56,073 bases of DNA, from contig JAKQWO010000074.1 of NCBI GenBank assembly GCA_029561955.1, positions 1 to 56,073 on the forward strand. The letters are read 5' to 3'. The notes below the pieces were generated by a model that ran no database searches, had not been told where the DNA came from, and worked only from the letters and a program-made list of their open reading frames with translations. The DNA is from Candidatus Cloacimonadota bacterium (GTDB lineage Bacteria; Cloacimonadota; Cloacimonadia; Cloacimonadales; Cloacimonadaceae). The position numbers were made by a program, and so were the translations under genes. Shown one piece after another: positions 35,098 through 46,791 of this stretch; position 1 is the first letter of the stretch, and every line of letters begins with the position of its first letter.

Positions 35098-36426
35098 TTA
35101 ATGGAGCAGCTCATCGGGGGCGCTGCCTTTCCTGCGTCTGAAGTTCTTGAGCTTCCAGGCTAGCAGGTTCAGGTTGATCAGTTGTTTTTCCTTGATGGAA
35201 GCCCAGATCAGAGCCAGCGCCAAGACCAAAAACACGATATTGGAGAGCCACATGGAAAGAAATGGATTCATGCTACCTTTATCTGCCAAGTTTTCGCCTG
35301 CATTGAGGGCTACATAGTAGATGAGGAAGATGATGGAAGAAACCGAAAAGGCCATGCCGATGCCGCTGGAACGGGTCATCAAACCCAAGGGGATGCCAAC
35401 CAAAACAAAGATGATGATGGCAAAGGAGAGGGAGAACTTTTTGTGATATTCCACCTGAAGAGCGTTGTAGTCGTGCCTGAGCTCGGAAAGTCTGTCTTGC
35501 GTCATCTTACGCATCATGCCTACTCTTCTGTATTCCAGATCCTTTTTGGGATCGCCGCTGGGGCCATCTAACTTCTCAAAACGCTCACTCAAAGAAGCAT
35601 ACTCTTTTTCTACCAGCTTCAGCTCTTGCCGCTTCTCTTTCAGTTCGTTCACAAGCTGGTTGTAGGTCATTTCCCTATCTGATCTATAACTGCTTTCGCC
35701 TACGTCTATCTCGTAACCCAAATCCCTGATATTCACCAAATAGGTATCAAAACGGCGCAGGGAATACTTGCTGGGGTCTTTTTCGCTCCGCTCGTGCATT
35801 TCTCCATCTAAGAGCGTGAGCTGTAAGGTGTTGCCTCCATCCATTTGTTTAACGCTGCCAGTCTTGGCGCGGATCAATCTGGGGAAACTGCTCATGCTAC
35901 GGTCATAGATCAGCAAGTCCCGCAGCTCATCTTCTTCATTTTCTTTCACATACACCGTATAATCCGTCACTTGGTTAAATTCGCCCTCTTTGATGATGGT
36001 CATGGGCTTGTAGTAGGCAATCTTCACCATCAGGTTTTTGAGCTTGTGGTTGGTCTGAGGTAAAAACCAGTGGTTGAAATATACCATCAGACCGGTGAGC
36101 ACAATTGCGACGATCACTAAGGGCTTGGTCATGGAATAGACATTGATGCCGCTGGATTTCATGGCGATGGTTTCCCTGTCAACCGTCATGCGTCCAAAGG
36201 CCAAAATCGTGGCTACCAATACAGCCATAGGAATGGATAAGGCGAGCATATAGGGCAGCGAGAGTGTAAAGAGTTCAAACACGATGGAGGCGGGTAACTT
36301 CTTCTCTATGATCAGATTGAGCAGATCTATCACCCGATCAATCAAAAGCACCATCGTCACTACCAGCAGTGAGATAAAGAAAGGCGAGACGTGCTCTTTG
36401 AGGATGTAACGTGAGAGGATTTTCAC
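35098..36426 (-). CDS. lptF: LptF-type lipopolysaccharide permease
   Basis: A 442-aa partner of the neighbouring LptG-like protein. It has ILSRYILKEHVSPFFISLL at the N-terminus and MAVLVATILAFGRMTVDRETIAMKSSGI as the coupling-helix motif. The periplasmic part contains a long coiled-coil-like insertion (about residues 245-325, rich in Glu, Lys and Arg, with LKEKRQELKLVEKEY), which explains the extra length over typical ~360 aa LptF. It overlaps neither gene and starts directly after ligA. Confidence 0.85.
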   Translation of the reverse strand: MKILSRYILKEHVSPFFISLLVVTMVLLIDRVIDLLNLIIEKKLPASIVFELFTLSLPYMLALSIPMAVLVATILAFGRMTVDRETIAMKSSGINVYSMTKPLVIVAIVLTGLMVYFNHWFLPQTNHKLKNLMVKIAYYKPMTIIKEGEFNQVTDYTVYVKENEEDELRDLLIYDRSMSSFPRLIRAKTGSVKQMDGGNTLQLTLLDGEMHERSEKDPSKYSLRRFDTYLVNIRDLGYEIDVGESSYRSDREMTYNQLVNELKEKRQELKLVEKEYASLSERFEKLDGPSGDPKKDLEYRRVGMMRKMTQDRLSELRHDYNALQVEYHKKFSLSFAIIIFVLVGIPLGLMTRSSGIGMAFSVSSIIFLIYYVALNAGENLADKGSMNPFLSMWLSNIVFLVLALALIWASIKEKQLINLNLLAWKLKNFRRRKGSAPDELLH

Positions 36427-39200
<2,774 letters not shown>

Positions 39201-39272
39201 GGGATCACTCCTAAAATTGATATGAGGGGCAGCTTCGCAGGATGTGGGTATTACGTCAATAGCTTTGTTAGT

Positions 39273-39896
39273 TCAGGGCTGTAGATACTTCATGGGAGCA
39301 AAGCCCTTCCTATGGATCGGGCAGGGGCCATACTTATAGATAGCTTCCAGATGTGCTTTAGTTCCATAGGCTTTATGAGTGGCAAAGCCATAGAGTGGAT
39401 ACTCTTTATCCAGTTCTTCCATGAGCTGATCCCTATACACTTTTGCCAAGATGGATGCTGCAGCGATACAGGCATGCAGATCATCCCCATGCACTACGCT
39501 ATTTAACCGCAAATCTTCTGTCTCAGAAGACGTTAGCGTAGGCAGTCTGTTTCCATCCACCAGACACAGTCCTTGCGTGATGCCCAAAGCCAAAATAGCC
39601 CGTCTCATTCCCTCCATGGTAGCGTTTAGGATGTTGTGTTCATCTATATACTCCACTGGAATCACCTGAATGCTGTAGGTGATGCAGGAATCAACTATCT
39701 GCTGATAGAGCTCTTCTCTGACGGTAGGGGAGAGCTGCTTACTATCCTTGAGCTTGTCAAATACCACCTCATAATCCAAGACAACTGCAGCACAGACCAA
39801 TGGGCCAGCCAAGCAGCCTCTACCCGCTTCATCCACTCCTATGATGATAGGATTCCCCTCTAATAACTTCAGATCAGCTTCGTATAAGGGATTCAT
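39273..39896 (-). CDS. rnhB: Ribonuclease HII
   Basis: A 207-aa RNase HII that cuts RNA in RNA/DNA hybrids and removes ribonucleotides from DNA. The N-terminal IIGVDEAGRGCLAGPLVCAAVVL has the DEAGRG catalytic motif, and HGDDLHACIAAASILAKVYRD carries further acidic residues. The usual DSK is KDSKQLS. It overlaps by four bases with the upstream methyltransferase gene, with which it forms part of a minus-strand operon. Confidence 0.95.
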   Translation of the reverse strand: MNPLYEADLKLLEGNPIIIGVDEAGRGCLAGPLVCAAVVLDYEVVFDKLKDSKQLSPTVREELYQQIVDSCITYSIQVIPVEYIDEHNILNATMEGMRRAILALGITQGLCLVDGNRLPTLTSSETEDLRLNSVVHGDDLHACIAAASILAKVYRDQLMEELDKEYPLYGFATHKAYGTKAHLEAIYKYGPCPIHRKGFAPMKYLQP

Positions 39897-41284
39897 GACT
39901 GACTTTTCTGCAGCATATAAAAGAGCCGAGGATAGCGATTATCCAAATCTTGCTGTCTTTTGCCTATGAGATTACCACGCACTTCTGTGGTAAAGATGCC
40001 CTTGAGCTCCAAAGAACTGTCTTTGATGATGGATATGATTTCCCGATGATAATAGACTCTCTGGCAATGCTCTTCCTGGCTCATCACAAAGGCTGTGCCT
40101 CTGCGTCTATAGAGCGTCAAAAAAGACCTCTGCCTGAGGCGAAGCTCATCAAAGAAGGCGTGCTGCACGATCGTGGCATCCCCAAACTGATGATTGTTGA
40201 TCTCATCGTAAAAATGGTTTCTGCTGTTGTAGATGGTAGAGATGTCAAAGACAAACAGTCCACCCGGCTGGAGCGCTAAGTGAGCATTGTTCATAGTTTT
40301 CAGCACCTCTTCCTCCTTAAGCAGATAGTTGATGCTATCAAAGAGACAGAGGATAAGCTCATAGTGGTTTTCTCTTATGGGTGCATCAGTCAGGGAAGCC
40401 AGATATAGATTGGGTTTAAAGCTCTTTTTATTCGCCTCATGCAACATGAAAGGAGAGCTGTCAAAGCCATCCACTTCCATGCCCTTAAACACCAATTGCT
40501 CAGAGATTTTGGCGGTGCCACAAGCTGCTTCCAGCACCACCTTTGGCGTGCTCTGCATGAAATGACAAGCCCAACTGAGAATCATCTCTATCCACTCGGA
40601 GTAATCCACATGCGCCATATAGCGATCATAAAACTCAGCAAAGAAGCCATAGGAGCCGGCATTATTCTGATAACAGCGGCTCAACGAGAGCCTTTCTATC
40701 TCTTCATAGTACTCCAGACACATGCACCAGACTGCCAATTGAGAATGAGCCCTGTAATGTGCTTGACTGCTATCATCCAGCCTCAGATCCAAAACCAGAG
40801 CATCATCATCAAAAGCGATTAGCCACAGATCATCCGGTTCATTGATTAAAAGAGCTTCAGGTATATATGCTTGAGAAGTGACCAATAGAGTATCTTTGGG
40901 AATATCAGCCAGCCAAGCCTTGAGTTCAGGATAGTGTCTCTTGATTTGAGGGAAGTGACCCGCTTCCGAAGCCAGACAGCAGAGCTCCAAGTCAGCAAAG
41001 AGAGCCGGACCAAGCTCAGGCAGATTACCTCTAACCAAAAGACATCTGAAATAGGAGCAAAAGTAGAATTGATTTAGCTCTGCCCGCTGTTCTTTGCTTT
41101 GGTTCGCCACCACTCTCATCTTGCTGTAAGCTTCATTTTCTTTGAGTTCCCAGCCAGCAGGAACCCTATTCTCAAATCCATGTGGTAAACTCAGGCTCGG
41201 CTTCGGGTTCTCAGGCGGCTTAAAAAAGCGCAACAGCTCTAGCAGCAGCCTTGTGTCTTGCTCTCCAAAAGCGGCGATGTTCAC
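39893..41284 (-). CDS. Class I SAM-dependent methyltransferase with unknown N-terminal domain
   Basis: A 463-aa protein. The C-terminal half (about residues 210-460) is a Rossmann methyltransferase: YDRYMAHVDYSEWIEMIL, motif I VVLEAACGTAKISEQL, ELILCLFDSINYLL and GGLFVFDIST. About the first 200 residues have no recognised fold; they contain several Cys/Trp and end near residue 205. The substrate is unknown. It overlaps pyrE by 4 bases upstream and rnhB by 4 bases downstream, so all three are translationally coupled. Confidence 0.78.
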   Translation of the reverse strand: MNIAAFGEQDTRLLLELLRFFKPPENPKPSLSLPHGFENRVPAGWELKENEAYSKMRVVANQSKEQRAELNQFYFCSYFRCLLVRGNLPELGPALFADLELCCLASEAGHFPQIKRHYPELKAWLADIPKDTLLVTSQAYIPEALLINEPDDLWLIAFDDDALVLDLRLDDSSQAHYRAHSQLAVWCMCLEYYEEIERLSLSRCYQNNAGSYGFFAEFYDRYMAHVDYSEWIEMILSWACHFMQSTPKVVLEAACGTAKISEQLVFKGMEVDGFDSSPFMLHEANKKSFKPNLYLASLTDAPIRENHYELILCLFDSINYLLKEEEVLKTMNNAHLALQPGGLFVFDISTIYNSRNHFYDEINNHQFGDATIVQHAFFDELRLRQRSFLTLYRRRGTAFVMSQEEHCQRVYYHREIISIIKDSSLELKGIFTTEVRGNLIGKRQQDLDNRYPRLFYMLQKSQS

Positions 41285-42066
41285 TTCTTATCGCTACTGC
41301 CTGGTTGGGTGATGGGGATACCTGCAGAGCAAAGTGGGCAGGCTTCAGGATCGTAGGTAGGGATGTCGAGTTTGAGCAAGCTCACAAAAGGCACTCCAAA
41401 ATCAACAGTGCCGCCGCTGCGATCTACCAAAGCACCTACCTTGATTACCTCAATGTTTCTATCTTGAAGGCATTGGATCACTTCTTTCACACTACCGCCG
41501 GTGGTCACGATGTCTTCGATCACGACAGCCTTTTTGATCTCAGAGAGGTCAAAGCCGCTGCGGATCACCATCTCGCCATCTTTCCTCTGGCTAAAAACGA
41601 AGCTCTTATCCAAGATGGAGGCCACTTCAAAGGCCAAAGCAATGCCACCATAGGCAGGCCCCACCACACAGTCTACATCGTCATCCGTGATCAGAGCAGC
41701 AAGTCTGGAGCATAAGGTCTTAGCCAGCAGGGGATTTTGCAAAAGTCTGATCTTCTCTATATAGAGGTTGCTATGGCGTCCGGAGGTGAGTTTGAAATGC
41801 CCCTCCAAGATGGCGCCCTCGTTTTTGAGCAAGTATTCGGTATCAGAACCATTTTCTGATTCAGTGAGAAGAGCTTTAGCCTTAGCTTCCTGACTCTCAA
41901 GCACCTGCAGCTCCAAAGAAAGTCTGCTGCTGGCTATACCCGGAGCCAAAGACACCACTCTTTCGTTTAAAAGATTCACGTCAAAGCCGTTGTCTTCCAA
42001 GAGACTACGAGCCAAATCCGCTTCAAAGATGTTTTCAAACTTAGCGATCGTTACATAGTTTTCCAT
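41281..42066 (-). CDS. pyrE: Orotate phosphoribosyltransferase with N-terminal DUF2007-like domain
   Basis: A 261-aa protein. Residues about 1-70 (VTIAKFENIFEADLARSLLEDNGFDV) look like the DUF2007 'putative signal-transducing protein' domain, normally separate. Residues about 78-261 are a standard PyrE: EGHFKLTSGRHSNLYIEKIRLL, GPAYGGIALA, the PRPP loop VVIEDIVTTGGSVKE, and a C-terminal CPLCSAG found in related PyrE proteins. PyrE transfers ribose-5-phosphate from PRPP to orotate in UMP synthesis. It overlaps the methyltransferase gene and follows the M55 peptidase by 16 bases. Confidence 0.9.
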   Translation of the reverse strand: MENYVTIAKFENIFEADLARSLLEDNGFDVNLLNERVVSLAPGIASSRLSLELQVLESQEAKAKALLTESENGSDTEYLLKNEGAILEGHFKLTSGRHSNLYIEKIRLLQNPLLAKTLCSRLAALITDDDVDCVVGPAYGGIALAFEVASILDKSFVFSQRKDGEMVIRSGFDLSEIKKAVVIEDIVTTGGSVKEVIQCLQDRNIEVIKVGALVDRSGGTVDFGVPFVSLLKLDIPTYDPEACPLCSAGIPITQPGSSDKK

Positions 42067-42082
42067 GATTTACACCTCACAT

Positions 42083-42925
42083 TTATAGGTTTGCCGTGCT
42101 GGCCAAAGTCACCAAAGCCATGATAGCTTCAAAGATCACGGCATAGTCGTCATCCACATATTCTACACAGCGTCCGTCCAAGCGCTTCACATAAGGCATC
42201 AAGCAGGCCTGATCCGCCATCGCAGTGCTCTGAAATTCGATAAAGAGCCTGATGGGCTTGGGGAAAGTGAAAAGCGGAATCTGTTCTTGGGGTGTGTTAA
42301 GTGCCCTATCCACAGCCTGTTCTATGCTCTTTTGAATTGCCAAAGCAGAGTAACTGAGTGCCGAGAATTTGCCCATAGCCCTCTTTGTGCAGATGTAATT
42401 GATCCAAGGCATTGCGTCTTTAACAGTTAGCTCTGCCGCCAAAGCACTGTCTCCACTTACCAAATTAACACCTACTCCCAAATGCCCTGCATATGCTGCA
42501 TTTATCAAAGCTTCACTCATGGGTTGGCCATTTATCCTGATCTTGTGGATACGGCTGTTGGAATAGCTGTGATCCATATTGGCTCTCAGTGTTCCCGTGG
42601 AAGCGTGATAGCCCAAAAGCCATACCTGATCGAAGTCCGGCTCCAGAGCGGGCATCATATAAAGAGGCCTGGGTGCGCCCGAGATCAGAGAGATGCGCTC
42701 ATCCAGATGCGTGATTTCGTAGTCCAGATTATCACCTGCACTATGAGAATCTGCAATGCGGATTTCTTTGATTTCGGTAGACAAAGGATGCGCCAAAACA
42801 GCGTTAAGCACATTTCCTACATGAGCCCTGTAGTAACGCTTAACGCTGGCTCTATCTGCCTTTTCGTGTTCCCAATTGAAGGTGCCAGGCATGCCCTCCA
42901 TATCCAAGGATAGGTATAGTTTCAT
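42083..42925 (-). CDS. M55-family (DppA-like) metallo-aminopeptidase
   Basis: A 280-aa protein beginning KLYLSLDMEGMPGTFNWEH, matching the DMEG zinc-ligand motif of D-aminopeptidase DppA. A second ligand region RIADSHSAGDN (usually DSHG) and DHSYSN, with histidines, follow; SGDSALAAELTVKDAMPWI is a late family motif. M55 enzymes cleave D-amino-acid-containing or other peptides; the substrate here is unknown. It lies between psuG and pyrE on the minus strand. Confidence 0.85.
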   Translation of the reverse strand: MKLYLSLDMEGMPGTFNWEHEKADRASVKRYYRAHVGNVLNAVLAHPLSTEIKEIRIADSHSAGDNLDYEITHLDERISLISGAPRPLYMMPALEPDFDQVWLLGYHASTGTLRANMDHSYSNSRIHKIRINGQPMSEALINAAYAGHLGVGVNLVSGDSALAAELTVKDAMPWINYICTKRAMGKFSALSYSALAIQKSIEQAVDRALNTPQEQIPLFTFPKPIRLFIEFQSTAMADQACLMPYVKRLDGRCVEYVDDDYAVIFEAIMALVTLASTANL

Positions 42926-42942
42926 AAGTATGGTGAATTCCT

Positions 42943-43860
42943 TTAAAGTGCTTTTGCCAAGACAGATGCCAAGCGGGCATTATGCTCCAACAAGGCAATA
43001 TTGGCTTTAACGGATTCACCTTTTGTAATCTGGGCTAAAAGGTCAAGCAGAAAAGGTGTGAGCTCTTTTCCTTTGATCCCCACATGCTTTGCCTCCGCGA
43101 TTGCCTGGTTGATAAACGGTTCGATCTGGCTACTGTGGATGCCATATTCTTTGGGGATGGGGTTGGCTACCAACATCCCAGAGCCGTTATCCCGAAGAAT
43201 TTTGTGCGCTTTCCAGCTCTGTGCCAAGAGATCGAGGTCATCGCATCTGGATATATGATAGTTGCTCTCGGGTGTATAAAAGAGCGGGAAAGTATCCGTC
43301 TGCCAGCCAACCACCGGAACGCCGAAACTTTCTAACATCTCCAAGGTGGCTTCCACGTCCAGGATAGCTTTGCAGCCAGCCGAGACCACGATCACGGGCA
43401 TGCGGCTCAAGGCGATCAGATCCATAGAGACATCCCAACTGTCCTGCCAGAACCTATGCACTCCACCAATCCCACCGGTGGCAAAAACCTCAATCCCCGC
43501 TCTGTGAGCCAAGCCCATCGTTGCCGAAACCGTGGTACCACCTGAGTCCTTCCTGGCAAAAGCCAGTGGCAGGTCTCTCAAAGATAGCTTGTTAAAAGGG
43601 ATATCGGTGTTTTGCAGTTCTTCTTTGAGGCTATCATCAATGCCAATATGCGCTACGCCTCGATGCACGATGATGGTGGCTGCAGTGCAATCCTCTTCAG
43701 AAATCACCTGCTGCAGTCGTGCTAACACCTCCCAGTTCAGAGGCTTGGGCAAGCCATGCGTGATCACGGTGGATTCCAAGGCCACCACCTGACGTTTCTC
43801 ACTCAAGGCACAGTGTACCTCTTCGCTCAACTTGATTGGCAAACCTTCACTATTATACAT
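42943..43860 (-). CDS. psuG: Pseudouridine-5'-phosphate glycosidase
   Basis: A 305-aa enzyme splitting pseudouridine 5'-phosphate to uracil and ribose 5-phosphate. Family motifs are VVALESTVITHGLPKP (catalytic Glu), TAATIIVHRGVAHIGI, SGGTTVSATMGLAHRAGI, VFATGGIGGVHR and CKAILDVEATLEMLE. The next gene is the M55 peptidase, 17 bases on, and a kinase (PsuK) is not present in the window. The M55 gene and pyrE follow. Confidence 0.93.
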   Translation of the reverse strand: MYNSEGLPIKLSEEVHCALSEKRQVVALESTVITHGLPKPLNWEVLARLQQVISEEDCTAATIIVHRGVAHIGIDDSLKEELQNTDIPFNKLSLRDLPLAFARKDSGGTTVSATMGLAHRAGIEVFATGGIGGVHRFWQDSWDVSMDLIALSRMPVIVVSAGCKAILDVEATLEMLESFGVPVVGWQTDTFPLFYTPESNYHISRCDDLDLLAQSWKAHKILRDNGSGMLVANPIPKEYGIHSSQIEPFINQAIAEAKHVGIKGKELTPFLLDLLAQITKGESVKANIALLEHNARLASVLAKAL

Positions 43861-43971
43861 CCAAGCTCCTGTTAGACATAATGATACCTACAGCGGATTG
43901 CATATAAGGGGATGCTTTTGACTAATGTGCGATCAATCTTCTACATTGAAGGATCGATCTATGAGGTGAAA

Positions 43972-44487
43972 TCACCTAATTGTAATGGATGAATCTGATG
44001 ATGTGTCTTCCAAAGTGATTTCTGAGGGCGCTTCCGGATTGGGTTCTAAAACCACCACATCCACAGGAAGTACGCCAGCCTGGATCATGTCGATCTCTTT
44101 GGCTGCTGCGTAAGAGAGGTCTACATCTCTGCCACGTGTGAAAGGTCCGCGGTCGTTCACTCGAACGGTTACGGATTTCCCGTTTTTGGGGTTTGTTACG
44201 ATTAAAATAGTGTCAAAAGGAAGTGATCTGTGTGCGCAAGTGAGCGCATTTTTATCATAACGCTCTCCACTTGCGGTTTTTCGACCGTGAAATCTGCCTC
44301 CGTAAAAAGAGGCTACCATGCGTTCAGGGGGTTCCGAGTTGTGTTGCGAATCGATTAGCAAGGCAGAATTCTGCTGACTGATCTCATCGCTGCCAAGACC
44401 GACCACACTTTCGGCTATTACTGGCACTATAATTAGCATCTGAAAGCCTAAAATTGTGGCGATCAATTTCTTGATTTGATTACTCAT
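43972..44487 (-). CDS. rlpA: RlpA-like DPBB septal-ring lipoprotein family protein
   Basis: A 171-aa protein from ATG 44487 ([16 protein letters not shown]), preceded by a GGAAA ribosome site; the longer frame from 44568 lacks support. Signal peptide ~1-25 without a convincing lipobox. Residues about 55-150 form a double-psi beta-barrel: [48 protein letters not shown]. RlpA proteins cleave denuded glycan at the septum; here the SPOR domain is missing. A probable promoter lies just upstream. Confidence 0.85.
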   Translation of the reverse strand: MSNQIKKLIATILGFQMLIIVPVIAESVVGLGSDEISQQNSALLIDSQHNSEPPERMVASFYGGRFHGRKTASGERYDKNALTCAHRSLPFDTILIVTNPKNGKSVTVRVNDRGPFTRGRDVDLSYAAAKEIDMIQAGVLPVDVVVLEPNPEAPSEITLEDTSSDSSITIR

Positions 44488-44524
44488 AATGTTATTTCCA
44501 ATAGATTTGCTTAAAGCAGGAATC

Positions 44525-44553
44525 CTATTTTCCGACAGAGGGCTTTTTGTCAA
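44525..44553 (-). promoter_or_regulatory. Probable promoter of rlpA
   Basis: On the minus strand TTGACA (44553-44548) is followed after 17 bases by AAATAG (44530-44525). The TTGACAAAAAG start is identical to the one before the restriction genes (45373). Confidence 0.45.
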
Positions 44554-44568
44554 GACATATTTCCCCAA

Positions 44569-45372
44569 AAATTGTGTAACTTATAGCGATATAGATGATT
44601 AGCCCTACTTTTGTCTGCCGTAAGAAGGCTTGTTGGGGCTCTGTTAACGATTTTAAAAGATGTCTAACCTATTGAGTATGAATACAATAGAACTTTTTAA
44701 AGCTTTCTGAACCCAGACTGAGTTTAGATAAAATGACTTGCCATTTTATGTGGAGATATTTCCATCGTCCGGTCTAGACTAAGCTGCCCTCCGCACTACC
44801 AACAGATTTGACGCATCCCAAGGTTTTTTTCCTGTCAGCGGCCTAAATGTGTGAGTCGGGTCTCCCTTGCTTCCCTCCTTAAATCCTCCTTAATTCAACA
44901 AGGGTGGATGAGAGGAGGGTGGTCTGTTAAAGACGCTTTCAAATGGCACATCTCTCCAACTCTACCTGCGTCTTCCTTGCTTAGCCGACCGGTGATTACT
45001 CGGAGCCACTCGGGAAAAACCCGAGTATCACCGAGTAATCACCGGGCGGGTGAATAAGGAGGGAAGGGGAAAGACACATGAATAGTGGATTTAGGAGGTG
45101 GCGAAGATGGAGCTTTAGTTTTTCTTTCTACGATAATGAGTTAGCTGTGGATTTTGCCTAGCTTTTTCGAGTGCCAGAGCTGAGACATAATCTCCTGCCT
45201 TTTTGGAAGGTATTGGTTACTAGGGGCGGTTCAGATTTTCAAGAAAAGGCTGTTCGGAATGCTTATAACACTACGGGATGATAACTAATTTGAGTGAGAG
45301 CATTGTAAACGATTATGCAACCAAACAAAACCATAAACTGACCATTTCATCGCTGCAGACCACTAAAAGCAA
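44569..45372. other. Long intergenic stretch without genes
   Basis: About 800 bases between rlpA and the restriction island. I see no gene with a start, ribosome site and known domain. It contains a short AT hairpin (ATAAAATG...CATTTTAT, 44728-44749), a polypurine/polypyrimidine-rich stretch near 44870-44930 and the third palindromic element. No integrase, tRNA or direct repeats mark it. Confidence 0.6.
44972..45066 (+). repeat. Nested palindromic element, copy 3
   Basis: The same element as at 7454 and 33853. Here the central right half reads CCGAGTAATCACCGGGCGG, which restores exact complementarity to the left arm up to GATTACTCGG, in contrast to copies 1 and 2 (CACCACGGC). The outer right end is decayed (TGAATAAGG in place of TAAGCAAG). 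The left end shares CTTCCTTGCTTAGCCG with copies 1 and 2 apart from one base. Confidence 0.83.
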
Positions 45373-45402
45373 TTGACAAAAAGGACTCCTTAAAATACCT
45401 TG
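45373..45402 (+). promoter_or_regulatory. Promoter of the restriction-modification operon
   Basis: TTGACA (45373-45378), a 17-base spacer and TACCTT (45396-45401): a near-consensus sigma70-type promoter, 19 bases before the methyltransferase ATG at 45421. Confidence 0.6.
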
Positions 45403-45420
45403 CGTACATGGAGAAGACAA

Positions 45421-46791
45421 ATGATAGAATCAAGAAATGATGTTATAGAACAACTAAAGAAGCTATTGACCAACAAGATGGTGACAGATCAACAGCTTGT
45501 TTCCTTATTGAGCAGGGTTGGCTATATAAAACCTGGTTGCGACTGCTCAGTTTTTATCAACTTGCAGGCATCTGCAAACCCCAAAATAAGGACACTTGCA
45601 TTAAAGAATCTCGCCAAGACAGCTAACTACAACTATATGTCTCACTACATGCAAGTGTTGAGGTCGGAAGACTCGTCTGAAGTTAGGAAGGAAGCTGTAT
45701 CAGCCATCGGCAGACTTAGAGATCCGCGCACAATTGATGTGATGAAGTATTTGTTGGATGATAAAGACCCAGAGGTTGTGCTGCAAGCCTTGAGAGGTTT
45801 GATTTGTTTCAAAAAGAGAGACGACATATTTTCAATTTTGCTTTCCATGCAATCTCATAGTAACGAAATTATCCGGAGCTTTATAGACAAAGAGCTAAAT
45901 TCATCCAAAGATACAGGTAGCAAGTCTGACGAAGTGAGTTCACCAGACAAATTGAAGAATCTTGTTATTGAGGGTGACGTAGCGAGGATTCTCGATTTTA
46001 TTCCAGATGAGTCGATCCATTTAACCTTTACTTCACCGCCATATTACAATGCGAGGGATTACTCTATCTATCAGAGCTACCAAGAGTATTTAGGCTTTTT
46101 AGAAGGTATATTTAAAAAAATACACCGAGTTACTAAAGAGGGGAGGTTTTTTGCCCTAAACACCTCACCTATTATAATACCACGTGTCAGCAGGCAGCAT
46201 TCAAGTATAAGATATCCTATACCTTTTGATATACACCCCTTGTTGGTAGATATGGGGTGGGAGTTTATCGATGATATAGTATGGGTGAAGCCTGAAGCAA
46301 GCGTCAAGAATCGAGTCGCCGGCTTTGATATGCACAGAAAACCACTCGCTTATAAGCCTAATCCACGTACAGAATATGTGATGGTGTATCGCAAAAAAAC
46401 GCACAAACTGATAGACTGGAATATCCGAAATTATCCTTACAGTACAGTGGCAAAAAGCAAGGTTGAAGGTGAGTATGATACGTCCAATGTTTGGGAGATA
46501 GACCCCGTTTATGATCGTGTTCATTCAGCGGTATTCCCGTTTCTGCTGTGTGAAAAGGTTATCAGATATTACTCTTACATGGGTGATTTGGTTTTTGATC
46601 CTTTCGGTGGTAGTGGGACATTTGCAAAGGCAGCCTTGTCTTTGAATAGATATTTCATAACCACAGAGATTCACAGCGACTATGTAAGACGCATTAAGGC
46701 GAATCTGACACAAAAAGACATATTACAAGACACCAAAGATATAAGCTTTTTAAATACAGAAAGTTTCCAAGAAAGAATGGGGGAGAAATGA
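45421..46791 (+). CDS. DNA methyltransferase (beta-class) with N-terminal HEAT-like domain
   Basis: A 456-aa protein starting at ATG 45421 (GGAGAAGACA before it); the longer TTG frame at 45400 is unlikely. Residues ~50-160 are helical repeats of HEAT/PBS-lyase type (for example SSEVRKEAVSAIGRLRDPRT and DPEVVLQALRGL). The catalytic part holds motif IV TSPPYYN (204-210) before motif I FDPFGGSGT (392-400), a beta-class order typical of N4-cytosine or N6-adenine DNA methyltransferases. It overlaps the nuclease by four bases. The gene is A/T-richer than its neighbours, suggesting transfer. HEAT repeats fused to such an enzyme are unusual. Confidence 0.82.
   Translation: MIESRNDVIEQLKKLLTNKMVTDQQLVSLLSRVGYIKPGCDCSVFINLQASANPKIRTLALKNLAKTANYNYMSHYMQVLRSEDSSEVRKEAVSAIGRLRDPRTIDVMKYLLDDKDPEVVLQALRGLICFKKRDDIFSILLSMQSHSNEIIRSFIDKELNSSKDTGSKSDEVSSPDKLKNLVIEGDVARILDFIPDESIHLTFTSPPYYNARDYSIYQSYQEYLGFLEGIFKKIHRVTKEGRFFALNTSPIIIPRVSRQHSSIRYPIPFDIHPLLVDMGWEFIDDIVWVKPEASVKNRVAGFDMHRKPLAYKPNPRTEYVMVYRKKTHKLIDWNIRNYPYSTVAKSKVEGEYDTSNVWEIDPVYDRVHSAVFPFLLCEKVIRYYSYMGDLVFDPFGGSGTFAKAALSLNRYFITTEIHSDYVRRIKANLTQKDILQDTKDISFLNTESFQERMGEK

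Noticed and set aside
44728-44749. AT-rich hairpin as a terminator of rlpA or a replication origin
   Set aside because: The stem is only eight mostly A-T pairs, has no T-run, and lies upstream of rlpA rather than after it; no DnaA-box cluster is visible.
44851-45057. Possible 68-residue gene through palindromic copy 3
   Set aside because: No ribosome site, no domain; the second half is the translated repeat, as in the other copies.
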